Source of the DNA: Lasiodiplodia sp. COLG20
Lineage: Eukaryota; Ascomycota; Dothideomycetes; Botryosphaeriales; Botryosphaeriaceae
Direction: 5' to 3'
Assembly: GCA_009801085.1 (NCBI GenBank)
Contig: VNWV01000001.1
Coordinates: 6,200,001-6,264,000 of the forward strand
Length of the DNA: 64,000 nucleotides
Part shown: positions 11,557 through 21,748 of the stretch, piece by piece
How positions within the stretch are numbered: position 1 is the first letter of the stretch
How the letters are laid out: each line of letters opens with the position of its first letter
Made by a program: the position numbers and the translations under genes
The notes under the pieces: model-generated
Seen by the model: only the letters and a program-made list of their open reading frames with translations
What the model was told of the DNA's origin: nothing
Database searches by the model: none

Positions 11557-12435
11557 TCACGCCTTGGACTTCCTCTTACCCTTTGCCTTCTTCTTTGATG
11601 CCTGTGTCTCTTCCCTTTTTGGGATGGGACCCTTCAGTAGCGCCTCGAATGCACCCTTGTGGCCGAGTGGAACGTGGCTGGACTTCTGCCTCCGTGTGCC
11701 ACGGGACTCGTTGACTTCCCCATCCTCGTCGCTCACATTCTCTTCTTGTTCCCCGACTTGTTCCTCGGTCTTCCTTTGCTTGCCATTCTTCTTTCCTTTC
11801 GGCTTCTTATCCTCAGCTTCCCACAATTCGGCTGCCTTGGCGCGCTTGCTCTTCCGCGGCTGCTGCTGCTCTGGCTCCTGTTCTTCCTCCGACTCGGAAC
11901 TCGAGGATTCGGACTCCTCCTTGGTCTCTTCAGCCTTGCGTTTCTTGGACAGCTGCTCGAACTTGAGCTGAGCAATGGCTCGCTCCTTGGCCTGGCGCAG
12001 GGCGCGCTCCTTGTCGTACTGGTCGTTGCCGGCGAGGCCGGCTTTGATAAATCTGTTGGCAGCAGCCTTGTCGAGAGACTGGTTGGGCTTGACGGGCGCG
12101 TCCTCGACCTGCTTGATCTTCTGGAAGTATTGGCGCACACGGGTGAGCTCGGTGAAGACGGCGTGTTCCTTGGCCTTGACGCCATTCAGGTTCAAGTATG
12201 CTACAATGCGCCATTAGCAAAGGGGGGGGCGGACGGAATGCAACCACAACATACAGAAGAGTATGGACTCTATGGCATAGGTGACAAGGGTGTACAGCTT
12301 TGCTTTGTCGAGCAGCGGCAGTTTGCTAGCGTGGCTGGAAAGGGCGCTCTGGAGCAGCGGGCCCAGAGAATCCTCCAGATCATCGATGTTGTCGGCCAAA
12401 GCCTCGACTTGCGGCAGTAAGCTGGGAGTATCCAT
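11557..12435 (-). CDS. LRP1: Exosome cofactor LRP1/Rrp47 (C1D family)
   Basis: Nuclear exosome cofactor of the Sas10/C1D family. Known members bind Rrp6 and structured RNA and act in 3' trimming of rRNA, snRNA and snoRNA. Model complement(join(11557..12200,12255..12435)), 274 residues; the 54 bp intron joins SILF to SYLNLNGV, which matches the family's conserved block. The C1D domain covers about residues 1-110 (VEALADNIDDLEDSLGPLL, YLNLNGVKAKEHAVFTELTR, VRQYFQKIKQVE). The C-terminal half is Lys/Glu/Ser-rich with nuclear-signal-like clusters (KKRKAEE, KSKRAKA) and ends KAKGKRKSKA, as expected for an RNA-binding tail. The start at 12435 sits in CACCATGG. It is divergent from the ketopantoate reductase gene, with promoters sharing 120-370 bp. 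Confidence 0.88.
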
Positions 12436-12556
12436 GGTGGGAGGTGCTGGTGTAGAACGTTGAAGTCGCGCGTGTAACTTTCGCGACGGAAATGCGCCGG
12501 GGCCGGGAAAAGCTGCGGCCGGCCAAGGCGGTGAGAAAGGCGGCCGCCACTTTTCC

Positions 12557-14134
12557 TTGACCTCGCCGGAGTTAAGCTTGACGACATCACGCATTCGCTC
12601 CTCTGTTGATGCTTTCCCGTTGACCATCACCGCCTTCAACCTGTCTCACTTCGCTCATACACATCCGCTCCCGCGGCTGCGGCCAAGAATACCATGCCGC
12701 GCTACAGCATGCCCCGCAGGTAGCAGAGCTGCCGGCCGGGTGGCCCTCCTCTCCCCTTCGACCCTTCTCCGGAAAACCAGACTCGCTCCCCGATGTGTTG
12801 CTATGGACCCGCATGCTCGACATTTCAGCCAAACGGGGCCCGTTTCCCAGCTGGAGTCCGAAGCCCACGCTGCGCCGCGTACTCCACGTCGCATCTATAT
12901 CCTCGGCACCGGCAGCATCGGCAAGCTAATCGCCCACTCACTCAGCTCCCTGCCGGACCCTCCTCCTATTACACTTCTGTTGCATAAGCCCTCGCTCATG
13001 CAAGCGTGGCGCGATGCCGGCCAATGCATCCAACTAACGACTGCCGGCGTTCCCGACACAGTGGGAGGCTTTGACGTTGAGCTCGCCATGCCAAACCGTC
13101 GTGAGCACGGCAAGGAGATCGAGTTCGAAGATGATCCCAAGCGCACATTCATCCCAAAGTTGGGCTCCTCGCCCAAAGTCACTCCTGATGGAACCACTGC
13201 TCCCCGCGGCGCCGGGGCCGACTCGACAGAGCCCATCACTAATTTGATCGTCACCACCAAGGCCCCCTCAACTGTGTCCGCCATCTCAGCTGTCAAGCAT
13301 CGCCTGTCATCCTCGTCGACCATCTGCTTCTTGCAAAACGGCATGGGTGTCATTGATGAGGTCAACACGGACCTGTTTCCCGACGAATCTACTCGCCCCA
13401 ACTACATGCAAGGTATCATCAGCCACGGTGTGCATTCATCTTCTCCTTTCTCTGCTACCCACGCTGGTATGGGCACAATCCAATTGGGCATACTACCAAG
13501 AGGCCCTCTTGGCCCTCTCCGTGATGACCCCAACCATGAACTAGAGCGCAGCGTATGGGCATCGTCCTCGCGTTACCTGCTCCGCACGCTTATCCGAAGT
13601 CCTGCCCTCTGCGCCGTTGGTCTGGCTCCTGCCGATTTGCTCTCCGCACAGCTGGAGAAGCTGGCCGTCAACTGCTTGGTCAATCCGATGACGGCGCTAC
13701 TGGATGTCCGCAACGGGGTGCTACTCTACAATTTCCACTTCACCCGCGTCATGCGCCTCCTGCTCTCCGAGATCAGCCTGGTCATCCGTTCTCTGCCAGA
13801 GCTTCAGGGTATGCCCAACTTGGACACCCGTTTTGCACCGTCGCGCTTGGAGACCCTGGCCGTGTCTGTCGCTAATACTACCGCTGAGAACATAAGCAGC
13901 ATGCTGGCCGATACCCGCCGCGGATTGCAGACCGAGGTGGACTACATCAATGGGTACATCGTCAGGCGAGGTGAAGAAGTGGGCGTTCGCTGCGTGATGA
14001 ACTATATGCTTGCGTGCCTGGTAAATGGCAAGCAGAATGTTGTGCATCGGGAGATCGACGAGGACATCACGATCCTTGGCAAGGATGATCCCATCGGCTT
14101 TTCGATTGGCGAAGGCAGCGGGAAGAGAAAGTAG
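12557..14134 (+). CDS. PAN5: 2-dehydropantoate 2-reductase (ketopantoate reductase)
   Basis: NADPH-dependent reductase that converts ketopantoate to pantoate in pantothenate/CoA synthesis. Single exon, up to 525 residues. The Rossmann glycine motif is at about residues 116-122 (LGTGSIG), and the catalytic-helix block EKLAVNCLVNPMTALLDVRNG sits at about 367-387, with the family's essential lysine near 368. The C-terminal domain ends with TEVDYINGYIVRRGEEVG, typical of fungal members. The start is uncertain: the ATG at 12557 gives an 82-residue Ser/Arg-rich leader with few acidic residues, which could be a mitochondrial presequence, while the ATG at 12803 (MDPHARHF) gives a protein nearer the usual size. 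The segment between the Rossmann core and LIVTTKAPSTV is longer than in bacterial enzymes. Confidence 0.88.
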   Translation: MTSPELSLTTSRIRSSVDAFPLTITAFNLSHFAHTHPLPRLRPRIPCRATACPAGSRAAGRVALLSPSTLLRKTRLAPRCVAMDPHARHFSQTGPVSQLESEAHAAPRTPRRIYILGTGSIGKLIAHSLSSLPDPPPITLLLHKPSLMQAWRDAGQCIQLTTAGVPDTVGGFDVELAMPNRREHGKEIEFEDDPKRTFIPKLGSSPKVTPDGTTAPRGAGADSTEPITNLIVTTKAPSTVSAISAVKHRLSSSSTICFLQNGMGVIDEVNTDLFPDESTRPNYMQGIISHGVHSSSPFSATHAGMGTIQLGILPRGPLGPLRDDPNHELERSVWASSSRYLLRTLIRSPALCAVGLAPADLLSAQLEKLAVNCLVNPMTALLDVRNGVLLYNFHFTRVMRLLLSEISLVIRSLPELQGMPNLDTRFAPSRLETLAVSVANTTAENISSMLADTRRGLQTEVDYINGYIVRRGEEVGVRCVMNYMLACLVNGKQNVVHREIDEDITILGKDDPIGFSIGEGSGKRK

Positions 14135-14427
14135 GCGACGCGCGAAGGGACATGTTTGTCTTTCTTTATGCCGAAATTCTGGATCAGATAGTCGTGAAAC
14201 TAAGTTTTGTTGCTGTGCAATTGCTCGTCAGTGAAGACAAGAGAACATGCGCGCCAAGAATCCCAAAGTATACCTCAATAGGCAGCGCCACATCCTCACC
14301 GGACAAACAACCTAGGCCAGACTATCTATTGAAAGTCCATCCATGATTATTCACTGAAAGCTTCCTTGTCTACTCCTACGTGCAGTCATTACCGGATCCA
14401 TGCATCAATAGGCACAGCGCTCCCGGC
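14135..14427. other. Intergenic
   Basis: 3' flank of PAN5 leading into the TATA region upstream of 14546. Nothing else seen. Confidence 0.5.
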
Positions 14428-14434
14428 TATATAA
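14428..14434 (+). promoter_or_regulatory. TATA box candidate (TATATAA)
   Basis: A clean TATATAA lies 112 bp before the ATG at 14546. Between them is a pyrimidine-rich stretch with CA-rich sequence just before CACAATGG, the usual look of a well-expressed fungal promoter and leader. Confidence 0.5.
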
Positions 14435-14545
14435 CGACAGAGGTGCCTCCATCCTCAGTTCCCTTTCTCACCACCAAAACAATCTTTGAGTTCACTCGCA
14501 ACTTATACACACTCATTCTTTAACCAACTATCCAAAACTCTCACA

Positions 14546-14801
14546 ATGGGCACTCTTGTTCCGGGAAGAAACGGCTCCCCTCTGTCACAGCCTTGGCCCC
14601 CGTTCAGGGGCTGCGTCGTCATGTAAATCCATGAACCGACTATTCATCGAATCAGCCTTCAATGCCATTCCACTCTACGACAGGCAACAGTATGGTAGAG
14701 GGGTCCAGATGGAATATAGAAGCCAGGAGAGGAAGGCGGAGGTAAAAGGACAAAGGAAAGCCCCCTCGAGCTCGGGTGACCTCCGCTTTACTGTACTATA
14801 G
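14546..14801 (+). CDS. Possible small protein, two exons, 64 aa
   Basis: Candidate small gene. The promoter context is strong (TATATAA, CT/CA-rich leader, CACAATGGGC). Without splicing the frame stops after 26 codons. With the intron 14623..14683 (GTAAAT to GACAG, 61 bp) the frame continues, and join(14546..14622,14684..14801) encodes 64 residues starting MGTLVPGRNG and ending LRFTVL. The product is polar and basic, with no signal peptide, membrane helix or known motif. Alternatives are a decayed gene that kept its promoter, or a non-coding transcript. Confidence 0.4.
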
Positions 14802-16211
14802 GTTGCTTTTTGTTTCTTCTATCTTCGCAGGCAACATGGCGGTTTTTACTTTTAAATATCGCTAGCGTCTGAAGAAGCTTACTTTTAAATAAAAAAAAAA
14901 GGTCACCACCCGTTTCTCATCTCGAAGAGTGAATCGGGTCAAGATCAATAACGTAACAGAGACAGTAGACTGACTTGATTGTACCACCAGGTTGCGTAGC
15001 TTCTTATCATTCATGCAATGGGATCTGACCTATTTAAAATTCTAAGCAGCCCAAGGAGCCGACCAGCCCGCCTTTAGCAGACGCTGCTTCTCCTTCAACC
15101 CGAGCATCACTTGAACAGCAGAAAAAGAGAATAAAAGCCCAAAACCAAGCCATTAATTTCGACAGGACCCGGTCCCTTTCCTACTAGATATTCGTTATCG
15201 TACAAGTGTGCGTTACGCAAAACAAAAACATCCTCTTTACCCGCTCGACTTTTCTCAACCCTCTTTTGGACAGCAAACGTGCGTCCAAAGCAGTCGAGTC
15301 TATACAAAAAAAGCCAGATAAAGCCACTGAAACCAACACGAGTCGAAGCCCAAGGCCCCGAGACCCCAGACCCAATCCAACAAAGAGGAATTCCATGGTA
15401 CGTCTTCGAAACCACCGTCTATCCGCAGGTGCTGTCCCTGAACCTGATTATCCCTTCTTCCCTCCCATTCCTTCAATGCATCAAGGCGTGAAAAACAAAA
15501 AAACATCCGTCCTGCTTCTCTTCCCGCAAGGACTTCCCGTTCCCTTCCCGACCATGACATGTGTGACGTCTGCGATGTCCTTCCTTCCGTGATAAAGAAT
15601 TCTCCACGAGCAATGCGGGTGCGTCTTGATGACAGATAAGAAAAAAGAAAAAGAGACGTTCGCCCGCATTACTCGCATGCATTAAAATTGCCTACTCGTG
15701 ATGAAACTGTTTGCGCGAAGAGAAAAAGATGAAGTAACTGTCTCCAGGGAGCTCCTGCAGAGCAGCTTGTAGGTTCCATTGCGCGGATGAAGATTCAAAG
15801 CCCGGTCCGAATTGAAGATGCAAGTATGTATCGTATGCGCGCATTACAAGGTCCGTATGGTGGATACTGATGGCCAAAGAAGTAAAAGATATCCTGTGCA
15901 GAAGAGACCGGGCATGCAGGAGTAAAAAGACAATGTGCGTTCGTAAAGACTTTTGGTCTATTCGTCGGTTCGTGTTGCGTTTGGGTATGACGAATCGAAA
16001 GTGCGGGTGCACTGAAGAGCAAATGCAGCACAAGCAGGACGCGCGACGAAGGCAACGACATACGACGGAACGCGCAGGAATCGTCAAAACGCACTAAAAC
16101 ATGCCCATGGCAAGGAAAGCTGCCGAGCGTGCCATGAGACTAATGTTCGTGGGGAGTTGCTGTCAGCCAAGATGGTGGTTCGCATGCGGACAAAAGAAGA
16201 AATTTCTTCTC
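14802..16211. other. Intergenic, no gene seen
   Basis: AT-rich near 14.87-14.90 kb with a short poly-A run, then mixed sequence. The open frames overlap on both strands and lack coding character. It probably includes 3' regions of the flanking convergent units. Confidence 0.45.
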
Positions 16212-18420
16212 TCACTCAAAGCTGCCTGGCATCAGCGAAGCCCGATTATCGGATTCCTGGGTGGCAACCGATTTCTTCTCGTCGTCGTCGTCGGCCTTAG
16301 CTTCTGGTCTTGCCGTTTTCTCCGACTCGATCTCCGGCGTCTCGGCCGGTTGCGTCTCGGGTTCCGCTCGCTTGTCATCAGCGTCCTTGTCAGCTTCGGT
16401 CTCGCCGTCGTGCGCCTCGAGTGACTTCCGCATTCCGCTTTGTAATTGCTTCGCAGCTTCCTTTTCAATCCTTCGTTCATCATCCGAATCGAGGGCAACA
16501 GCGGAATCTTGCTTCTGCTCCAGATGAGCATCGCTGTCTGTAGTCGTTACGACCGGCCTCCCAGTGTCGATGCTGCTCTCCTGCTCCGAGGAATCCAGAG
16601 GCTCTTGCGCTTCACCCTGTAATTCCTGAGTCGTATTGTTCTCCGTGTCCGGGAGCTGATCGGCCGCGCCCTTGTCGTCGTGATTGAGTTTTAACTCGCT
16701 TTCAACACTTTTCCTCGGGTCGGCTGCCCCACTACGTCGTTTCTCCGCCATGGCACCTCTGGGGCTATGGTTCAGATGGATGTAAGCGGGGACAACTCCG
16801 CCGCCAACACGAGCCCAGAACATGCGCTCGCGAAGCCGGACACTTTCTTCCCACGCGCTTTTCTCCTCATCTCCGTTCTCGGCGCGCCAATGTCCGTCCC
16901 GACACAGACGCAAGAAACTGATATAGTCACAGCAGCTCCGAACCCGACCGAGGCAGAAGTCGCACAGCGGGTACCGTTGTGCATCCTTTTCGTCAGAGGT
17001 TCTAAACCGGTGCTTTCGCGCGTAGGGATCGGTTCCATCCTTGTTCATGACTTTTGACACTCGGTTTTCGCCGCAAAGGCTGCAAGCAAAAACAGGCCCG
17101 CGGTATCTGGCGTATGGAGGTTGTGGTTCAATGGTCAACGATCCAGCGGTCATGCTGTTGAGAACAGTTCGGCGGGCCAGCCAAGAAAGACCAGGGGCGT
17201 TGTCCAAGCGAAGAGTGGGTTCAATGTCCTCCGTTAGGGCTCGCTTGTAGAATTTGATCTCCTTCAGGGCAGGGAGGACGGCACCAGTTTCCTTGTTCAC
17301 AGAATTGACCGATTTCGGCAGAGAGGTTTCAGAGCTGTTCGTGGGTTGCAGGCTAAGAGTGGCAGTCGAAATGTTGGCGATCGATCCGAGACCCATGACG
17401 TTCAAACCTCCGTAGTTTCCGCTCGTAGTGCGAGAAGTCGGCAGAGAAGTGTGTGTTTTGGCAGTCCTTAACAGCTCTTGGAACTCGCCGTATGCTTCCA
17501 CGTCGGTACGCAAAACCGGACTGATTAAGTGAGTGAAGTGCAATGGGTGCGCAGGCTCAACATCTTCATCATGTGGCGTATTCGGAGTAAGGCTTGCTCT
17601 ATCGGAGGCACGGCTTGATCGGTCTGCGGGAACGGCAGCTGGCGTTGACGGCGCCGTCGAGTTGTGCGTATTCGTCGTGGCGGTCGTCTCTTTGTCGTCA
17701 TTCTCAGCGGTCATGGCTGCCATGACTTCTTTAAGGTCCCGAAGCTGTTCCTGATGTGAGGCAAGTAGAAGCTCGGCGTCTTTTAGCTGAGTTTTATACT
17801 GCTCGACTCTTCGCTCGGACGCTTCCGTTTCTTTCCTTGCTGCAGCAACCATCTGTAGGGTGTCAGTGCATTCGAACATGTACCAGGTAGGTCGCTGCAC
17901 AACATACCGTGTTAGCCTCTTGGAAGAGAGCAGTAGTGAGAGCCTCGAGTTCGTTCTCTATCCTCTTCTTTTCTTGATCAGCGGCAAACCGAGCCTTCTT
18001 CTCTTCCAATAACTGCTTCCGCAAAGTCATCTCTAGGTTGTCGTAGTCCTCCTTCTTCACCATACGCTGCATGACGCGCGCGTGTTCTTGTGCATCGGTT
18101 TCCAATTGCCCTATCCGCCGGCGTGCCATGTCCAGTTCGGCGCGAGCCTGTTGCAAGTTGTCGTCCAGGTTCGTTTGGTGGTTGATGGCGTTAATCAGCT
18201 TCGTGCTGAGCGTGGCAACCTCGTCGTTGAGATCCGGGTGGCGCGGCGTCTCCGGACGTTCTGCACTCGAGCCTGGTCTGTTATTCGGACTGGGCGTGCG
18301 CGGGTCGGGAATCGTGTTGAGCACGCCGGACTCGGGACGGCCCAGCATGGAACGCACAGGTCCGGGAGAGACATTGCGCGGCAGGGCCGAGGTCGAGGTG
18401 GACTTGGTGAGGGCCTTCAT
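16212..18420 (-). CDS. SEC2: Rab guanine nucleotide exchange factor, Sec2 type
   Basis: Predicted exchange factor for the Sec4/Rab8 GTPase on secretory vesicles, acting in polarised exocytosis at the hyphal tip. Model complement(join(16212..17852,17908..18420)), 717 residues. The 55 bp intron joins ALFQEANT to MVAAARKE, giving the conserved end of the Sec2 coiled coil. The coiled coil spans about residues 65-215 (LNDEVATLSTKLINAINHQ onwards). Downstream is a Cys-rich module (about 310-400: CSLCGENR, YPLCDFCLGRVRSCCDY, WARVGGG) found in fungal Sec2 proteins. The last 250 residues are acidic, Ser/Glu-rich and disordered. I chose ATG 18420 (CCACCATGAAGG); an in-frame ATG at 18582 would add 54 residues, and a GTAAGT nearby suggests a spliced 5' leader. 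Confidence 0.85.
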
Positions 18421-19564
18421 GGTGGACGTCGTCTTGTTGGTCGGCGTGACAGGGCGGCGCTGCGACGACAGTCGGGAAGACGGTGTTAGGCCGCCACCGC
18501 CATGGCCCCAGCCCCCGACCGTAAAGAAAAATGAACTGTGTCTCGTACGGTCAGTAGTGCAATGGCGGTCCCATGGCTGCATGCTTCCGGGACGGGACGC
18601 TGCAGGGCGAGGCTGAACTTACTCAGCCAGCTTGAACGACGGGTGATCGGCTCAGGAACAAGGAAAGCGCGAGGCCCGTGGGCAAAGGAGTGACAGAGAG
18701 CGGAGATAGGAGCGTCGGCGGTCGGGTGCAGCCGGTCTACTCGGGCATGGGCATCGCGCAGGCGGGTGGGTGTCTAGGGCGAGGAGAGCGGCAGGCAGAG
18801 CGCGTGGAGGGAGGAGAGCGGGAGGCGGGAGGGCGAGCAGACGGGGAGGCGTGAGATGAGCGATGATGTATCCCGGCGTGCGAGCAGCTTGGTTGCGGCG
18901 GCTCCTTGGGCCGCCTAGAGTCAAAGCGCCGCTGGGAGGCCTCGCCCTCGCCAATCGTATTCGACAAGCGCCGCCCAACAGCGCTGCGCCTTGCACCGCG
19001 GGGCCCGCTATTTTGCCTGCATAGCATGCCCACGCGTGGAGACGGAATGCACCTGCGTCCGCAGAGCTCAGCTCCGGCCGCCCATCTATCTGCTCTCTTA
19101 TTTTTGGCGTGCCTCGGCGCCCGCCCCCTCACGCTCGCAGGCGGGGGATGACCAGCCATCTGCACGCGGAATGCCGCAGCCGGCGCTTCCCGTGGTCAGC
19201 GGCAGCCAAGCGCACTGCTCGTGACTCTACCTTTTTGCGCATGCCTATACGGGCAGGAGACGCCCTGCACGCCGCGCAACGATTGGCATATCGCGTGCGC
19301 GCTGAAGCGGGTACCCACCGCACCCTAGGCCGTCGCTGCTGCCGGAGCTCCCGTGGCGTGTTGCGACGCAGCGCAATTGAGCCAGCCAGCCAGCGCGCGA
19401 CGCGCAGCCAGGGCACGCGCGGTTGTGCGATTTTGCTCGCGTGGCCCGCCGTAGGAGCACCTAGCGCTGGCCCCCGCCGCGCACCCTCGCCAGTCCTGCC
19501 GTTGTGTGCACCATAACGCAACCTCGCGCCCCGCCAACACCATCCGCACCGCCCGCAGATTGCA
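18421..19564. other. GC-rich divergent promoter region (SEC2 / PDCD5)
   Basis: A 1.1 kb stretch between two divergent genes, very GC-rich from about 18.65 to 19.5 kb. Many long open frames appear on both strands only because of base composition; none shows a family motif. Confidence 0.5.
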
Positions 19565-20100
19565 ATGTCTGACGCAGATCTCGAAGAGGTGCCGCCCCGG
19601 CCCACGGCGCGCCCGCCTGAAACCGCGCGCTGACCGCCCGCAGATTCGCAAGGCCCGTCTGGCCCAGCTCCGCCAGCAGAGCGCCGGCGCCCAAGCCGGC
19701 AGTGGCGGAGAGGGCTCGCAGGAAGACTCGCAACGGTACGCTCCGCCGCCGCCCCCTGGCCCCGCCGCGACCCCAAGACGCGTCGAGGCCCCGTCCTAAC
19801 CACCACCCCAGTGTTCGCGAAGCCGAGGCCCGCCAGGCCATTCTCTCCCAGATCCTCCTCCCCGAGGCCGCCGACCGTCTGGGCCGTATCCGCATGGTCA
19901 AGGAGTCGCGCGCCACCGACATCGAGAACCGCCTCATCATGCTGGCCCGGTCTGGCCAGCTGCGCCAGAAGGTCACCGAGGACCAGCTGAAGGACATCCT
20001 GGGCGCCGTATCCGAGCAGGAGGAAAAGCAGCAGGAGAAAATCGTCGTGCAGAGACGTGGTGGGTGGGATGACGACGACGACGACCTGCTTGATTTGTAA
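19565..20100 (+). CDS. PDCD5 / TFAR19 family DNA-binding protein
   Basis: Small conserved protein of the programmed cell death 5 family; archaeal and animal members bind DNA or act with chaperonin. Model join(19565..19588,19644..19735,19812..20100), 134 residues. The first exon encodes only MSDADLEE; exon 2 begins IRKARLAQLRQQ, the family's N-terminal helix. The three-helix core is in exon 3 (ILSQILLPEAADRLGRIRMV, then NRLIMLARSGQLRQKVTEDQ, then LKDILGAV), and the tail ends with acidic DDDDDDLLDL. Both introns have GT-AG ends (55 and 76 bp). The length is close to the usual 125-135 residues. Confidence 0.93.
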
Positions 20101-20530
20101 GGCATCTGCACTCGGGCAAAAATTTGAGGAATACCCTCTGTTGCATTGGGACGGCGTTGGGGTCACACTCAAGCTGTGGCTGTGGGGTAATTATGCCGGT
20201 GGTTCGTGGTCAACACTGTTCTTCCGAAACGTCCGGAATGAAAAGCGGTTGATCTTTGCTTGACATCACAGCGGATGAGCGACGCGTAGCAGGAAGCGAG
20301 ATTGATCTTCATCTTCACGATTGATTGACATACGTATGTTCTCTGAGGAATGTTTTAGGCAACAGGAACACCCGCCTCCGTGTTTATCACAGGGGTTGGT
20401 CGTGCGTTGTTGCGTGTCTTTTTCAGACAAACAGCTCTGAGTGCAGCCCCACGGGATGGTCTCACGCCCTTATTGCCCAATGCCAGGATATGATCGACAA
20501 TTCGCTCAGGGACGTCGCTGAAAATCAATC
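20101..20530. other. Convergent intergenic region
   Basis: Shared 3' region of PDCD5 (plus) and COQ4 (minus). No gene or repeat seen. Confidence 0.5.
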
Positions 20531-21406
20531 TCAAACAACGGCCTGACGAGCTGCCTCCCTAGCAGCCTTCTCCGCCTTTCTCCTTGCCTTCTCCTGCTGT
20601 CTGATATCCCTCAAATCCGGCGGCTTTTCAATGCCCAATTCTGTCCTCAGCTCATCCACGTCTTTCTCAAGACACTCCTCCCAGTAGACATTGATAACCT
20701 CTTTGGCCTTCAGCCCATTTTCAACCGCCCATGGCCCGTAGATACTCCAAAACCTCCCCCTCTCCTTCTTCTTTAGCGTGAGAGCTGCCGTAATGCTCAG
20801 GCCAGTCATTGGTAAAAGCGTGTTCGCAAACTCGAAAGCTTTGAGCGCTACCTCGCCCTCCCTGAACACAGGGAGGCCGCAGAGAGCGTGGTAAAAATCG
20901 TGACACTCGCGGTAGCGCTGCATGACGTACGCGCACTCCTCATCATCAATGTAGCGCACCTGAGCGCGGGTGTCGGGGCTGACGCCCTCGCGGTCAAGCC
21001 AGCCGACATAGGTGCGACCGACAGAATTTTCAGGTAGCGTACGGAGCCATTCGACATTCAGAGACTTGGAGGTGATGCGCGGACGGTCCCGTAGGATGCG
21101 ACGGCCCGTCGGATCACGCAGCATGGCGTCGCGTAGGCGGTAGATGAAGTAGGGCTGGGCAGTAGCTTCGCCCAGGGCAGCAATGAGGTCGCCGCGACGA
21201 GGATCGATGAGTGACCATACGGCGGAGCCGACGGCCAGGGCGCCGCGCTCGATCGTCGTCAGTGGCACATGGCCGGGGTAGTTCGGGGGAGGGCGGTTGA
21301 GCACGGAGAAACTGGCATGAGCGCAAAGCGGCAGTGCGCGCGGGAGCTGGGCGCAGGGAGAGGCTCGGAGTGCCCCGGAGAGCGGGCGCTTCAATGTTGC
21401 TGCCAT
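20531..21406 (-). CDS. COQ4: Ubiquinone biosynthesis protein Coq4
   Basis: Mitochondrial inner-membrane protein that organises the coenzyme Q synthesis complex (CoQ synthome); recent family work also links it to decarboxylation/hydroxylation of the ring. Single exon, 291 residues. The N-terminus ([20 protein letters not shown]) is basic and free of acid residues, as in a mitochondrial presequence. The conserved metal motif HDxxH-x11-E is complete at H169, D170, H173 and E185 ([19 protein letters not shown]). The C-terminus is a charged helix rich in Lys, Glu and Ala. It is divergent from the SET-domain gene with 342 bp between start codons. Confidence 0.95.
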   Translation of the reverse strand: MAATLKRPLSGALRASPCAQLPRALPLCAHASFSVLNRPPPNYPGHVPLTTIERGALAVGSAVWSLIDPRRGDLIAALGEATAQPYFIYRLRDAMLRDPTGRRILRDRPRITSKSLNVEWLRTLPENSVGRTYVGWLDREGVSPDTRAQVRYIDDEECAYVMQRYRECHDFYHALCGLPVFREGEVALKAFEFANTLLPMTGLSITAALTLKKKERGRFWSIYGPWAVENGLKAKEVINVYWEECLEKDVDELRTELGIEKPPDLRDIRQQEKARRKAEKAAREAARQAVV

Positions 21407-21748
21407 TGTCGCATTGTCGGGAGTTGGGAGAGAAAGCTCAGGTGGACAGAGCAGGGTGCAGCGTGAGACGTCTGATGATGGTGGCTCGATTTGGCGCGAG
21501 CTTTATCGATACGGAGCGTCCGAAGTGCGCAGGAAAAAAAAAGTGGCCGTTTCTGACCCGGGACGCTACCGGCAGCTGCCGCAGCTCGCGCCGGCAGTTT
21601 TGGCATTCCTTGGCTTTTCCATTGTCCCGAATCCTCTGCATTCTTCACTTTCGTGGTCGGCAGCGGAAATGGATCAGCGGAAGTCCCCGTTGACTCAATA
21701 GCACCGCCGTCCTCAACACCATTCACTCGCCAACACCCTACTTACGCA
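21407..21748. promoter_or_regulatory. Bidirectional promoter COQ4 / SET gene
   Basis: 342 bp separate the two divergent start codons. It contains an A-rich run near 21534-21542 and no obvious TATA box on either strand, which fits a shared housekeeping promoter. Confidence 0.5.

Noticed and set aside
19129..20172. 347-codon minus-strand frame across PDCD5
   Set aside because: It is antisense to the well-supported PDCD5 exons and arises from GC-rich composition.
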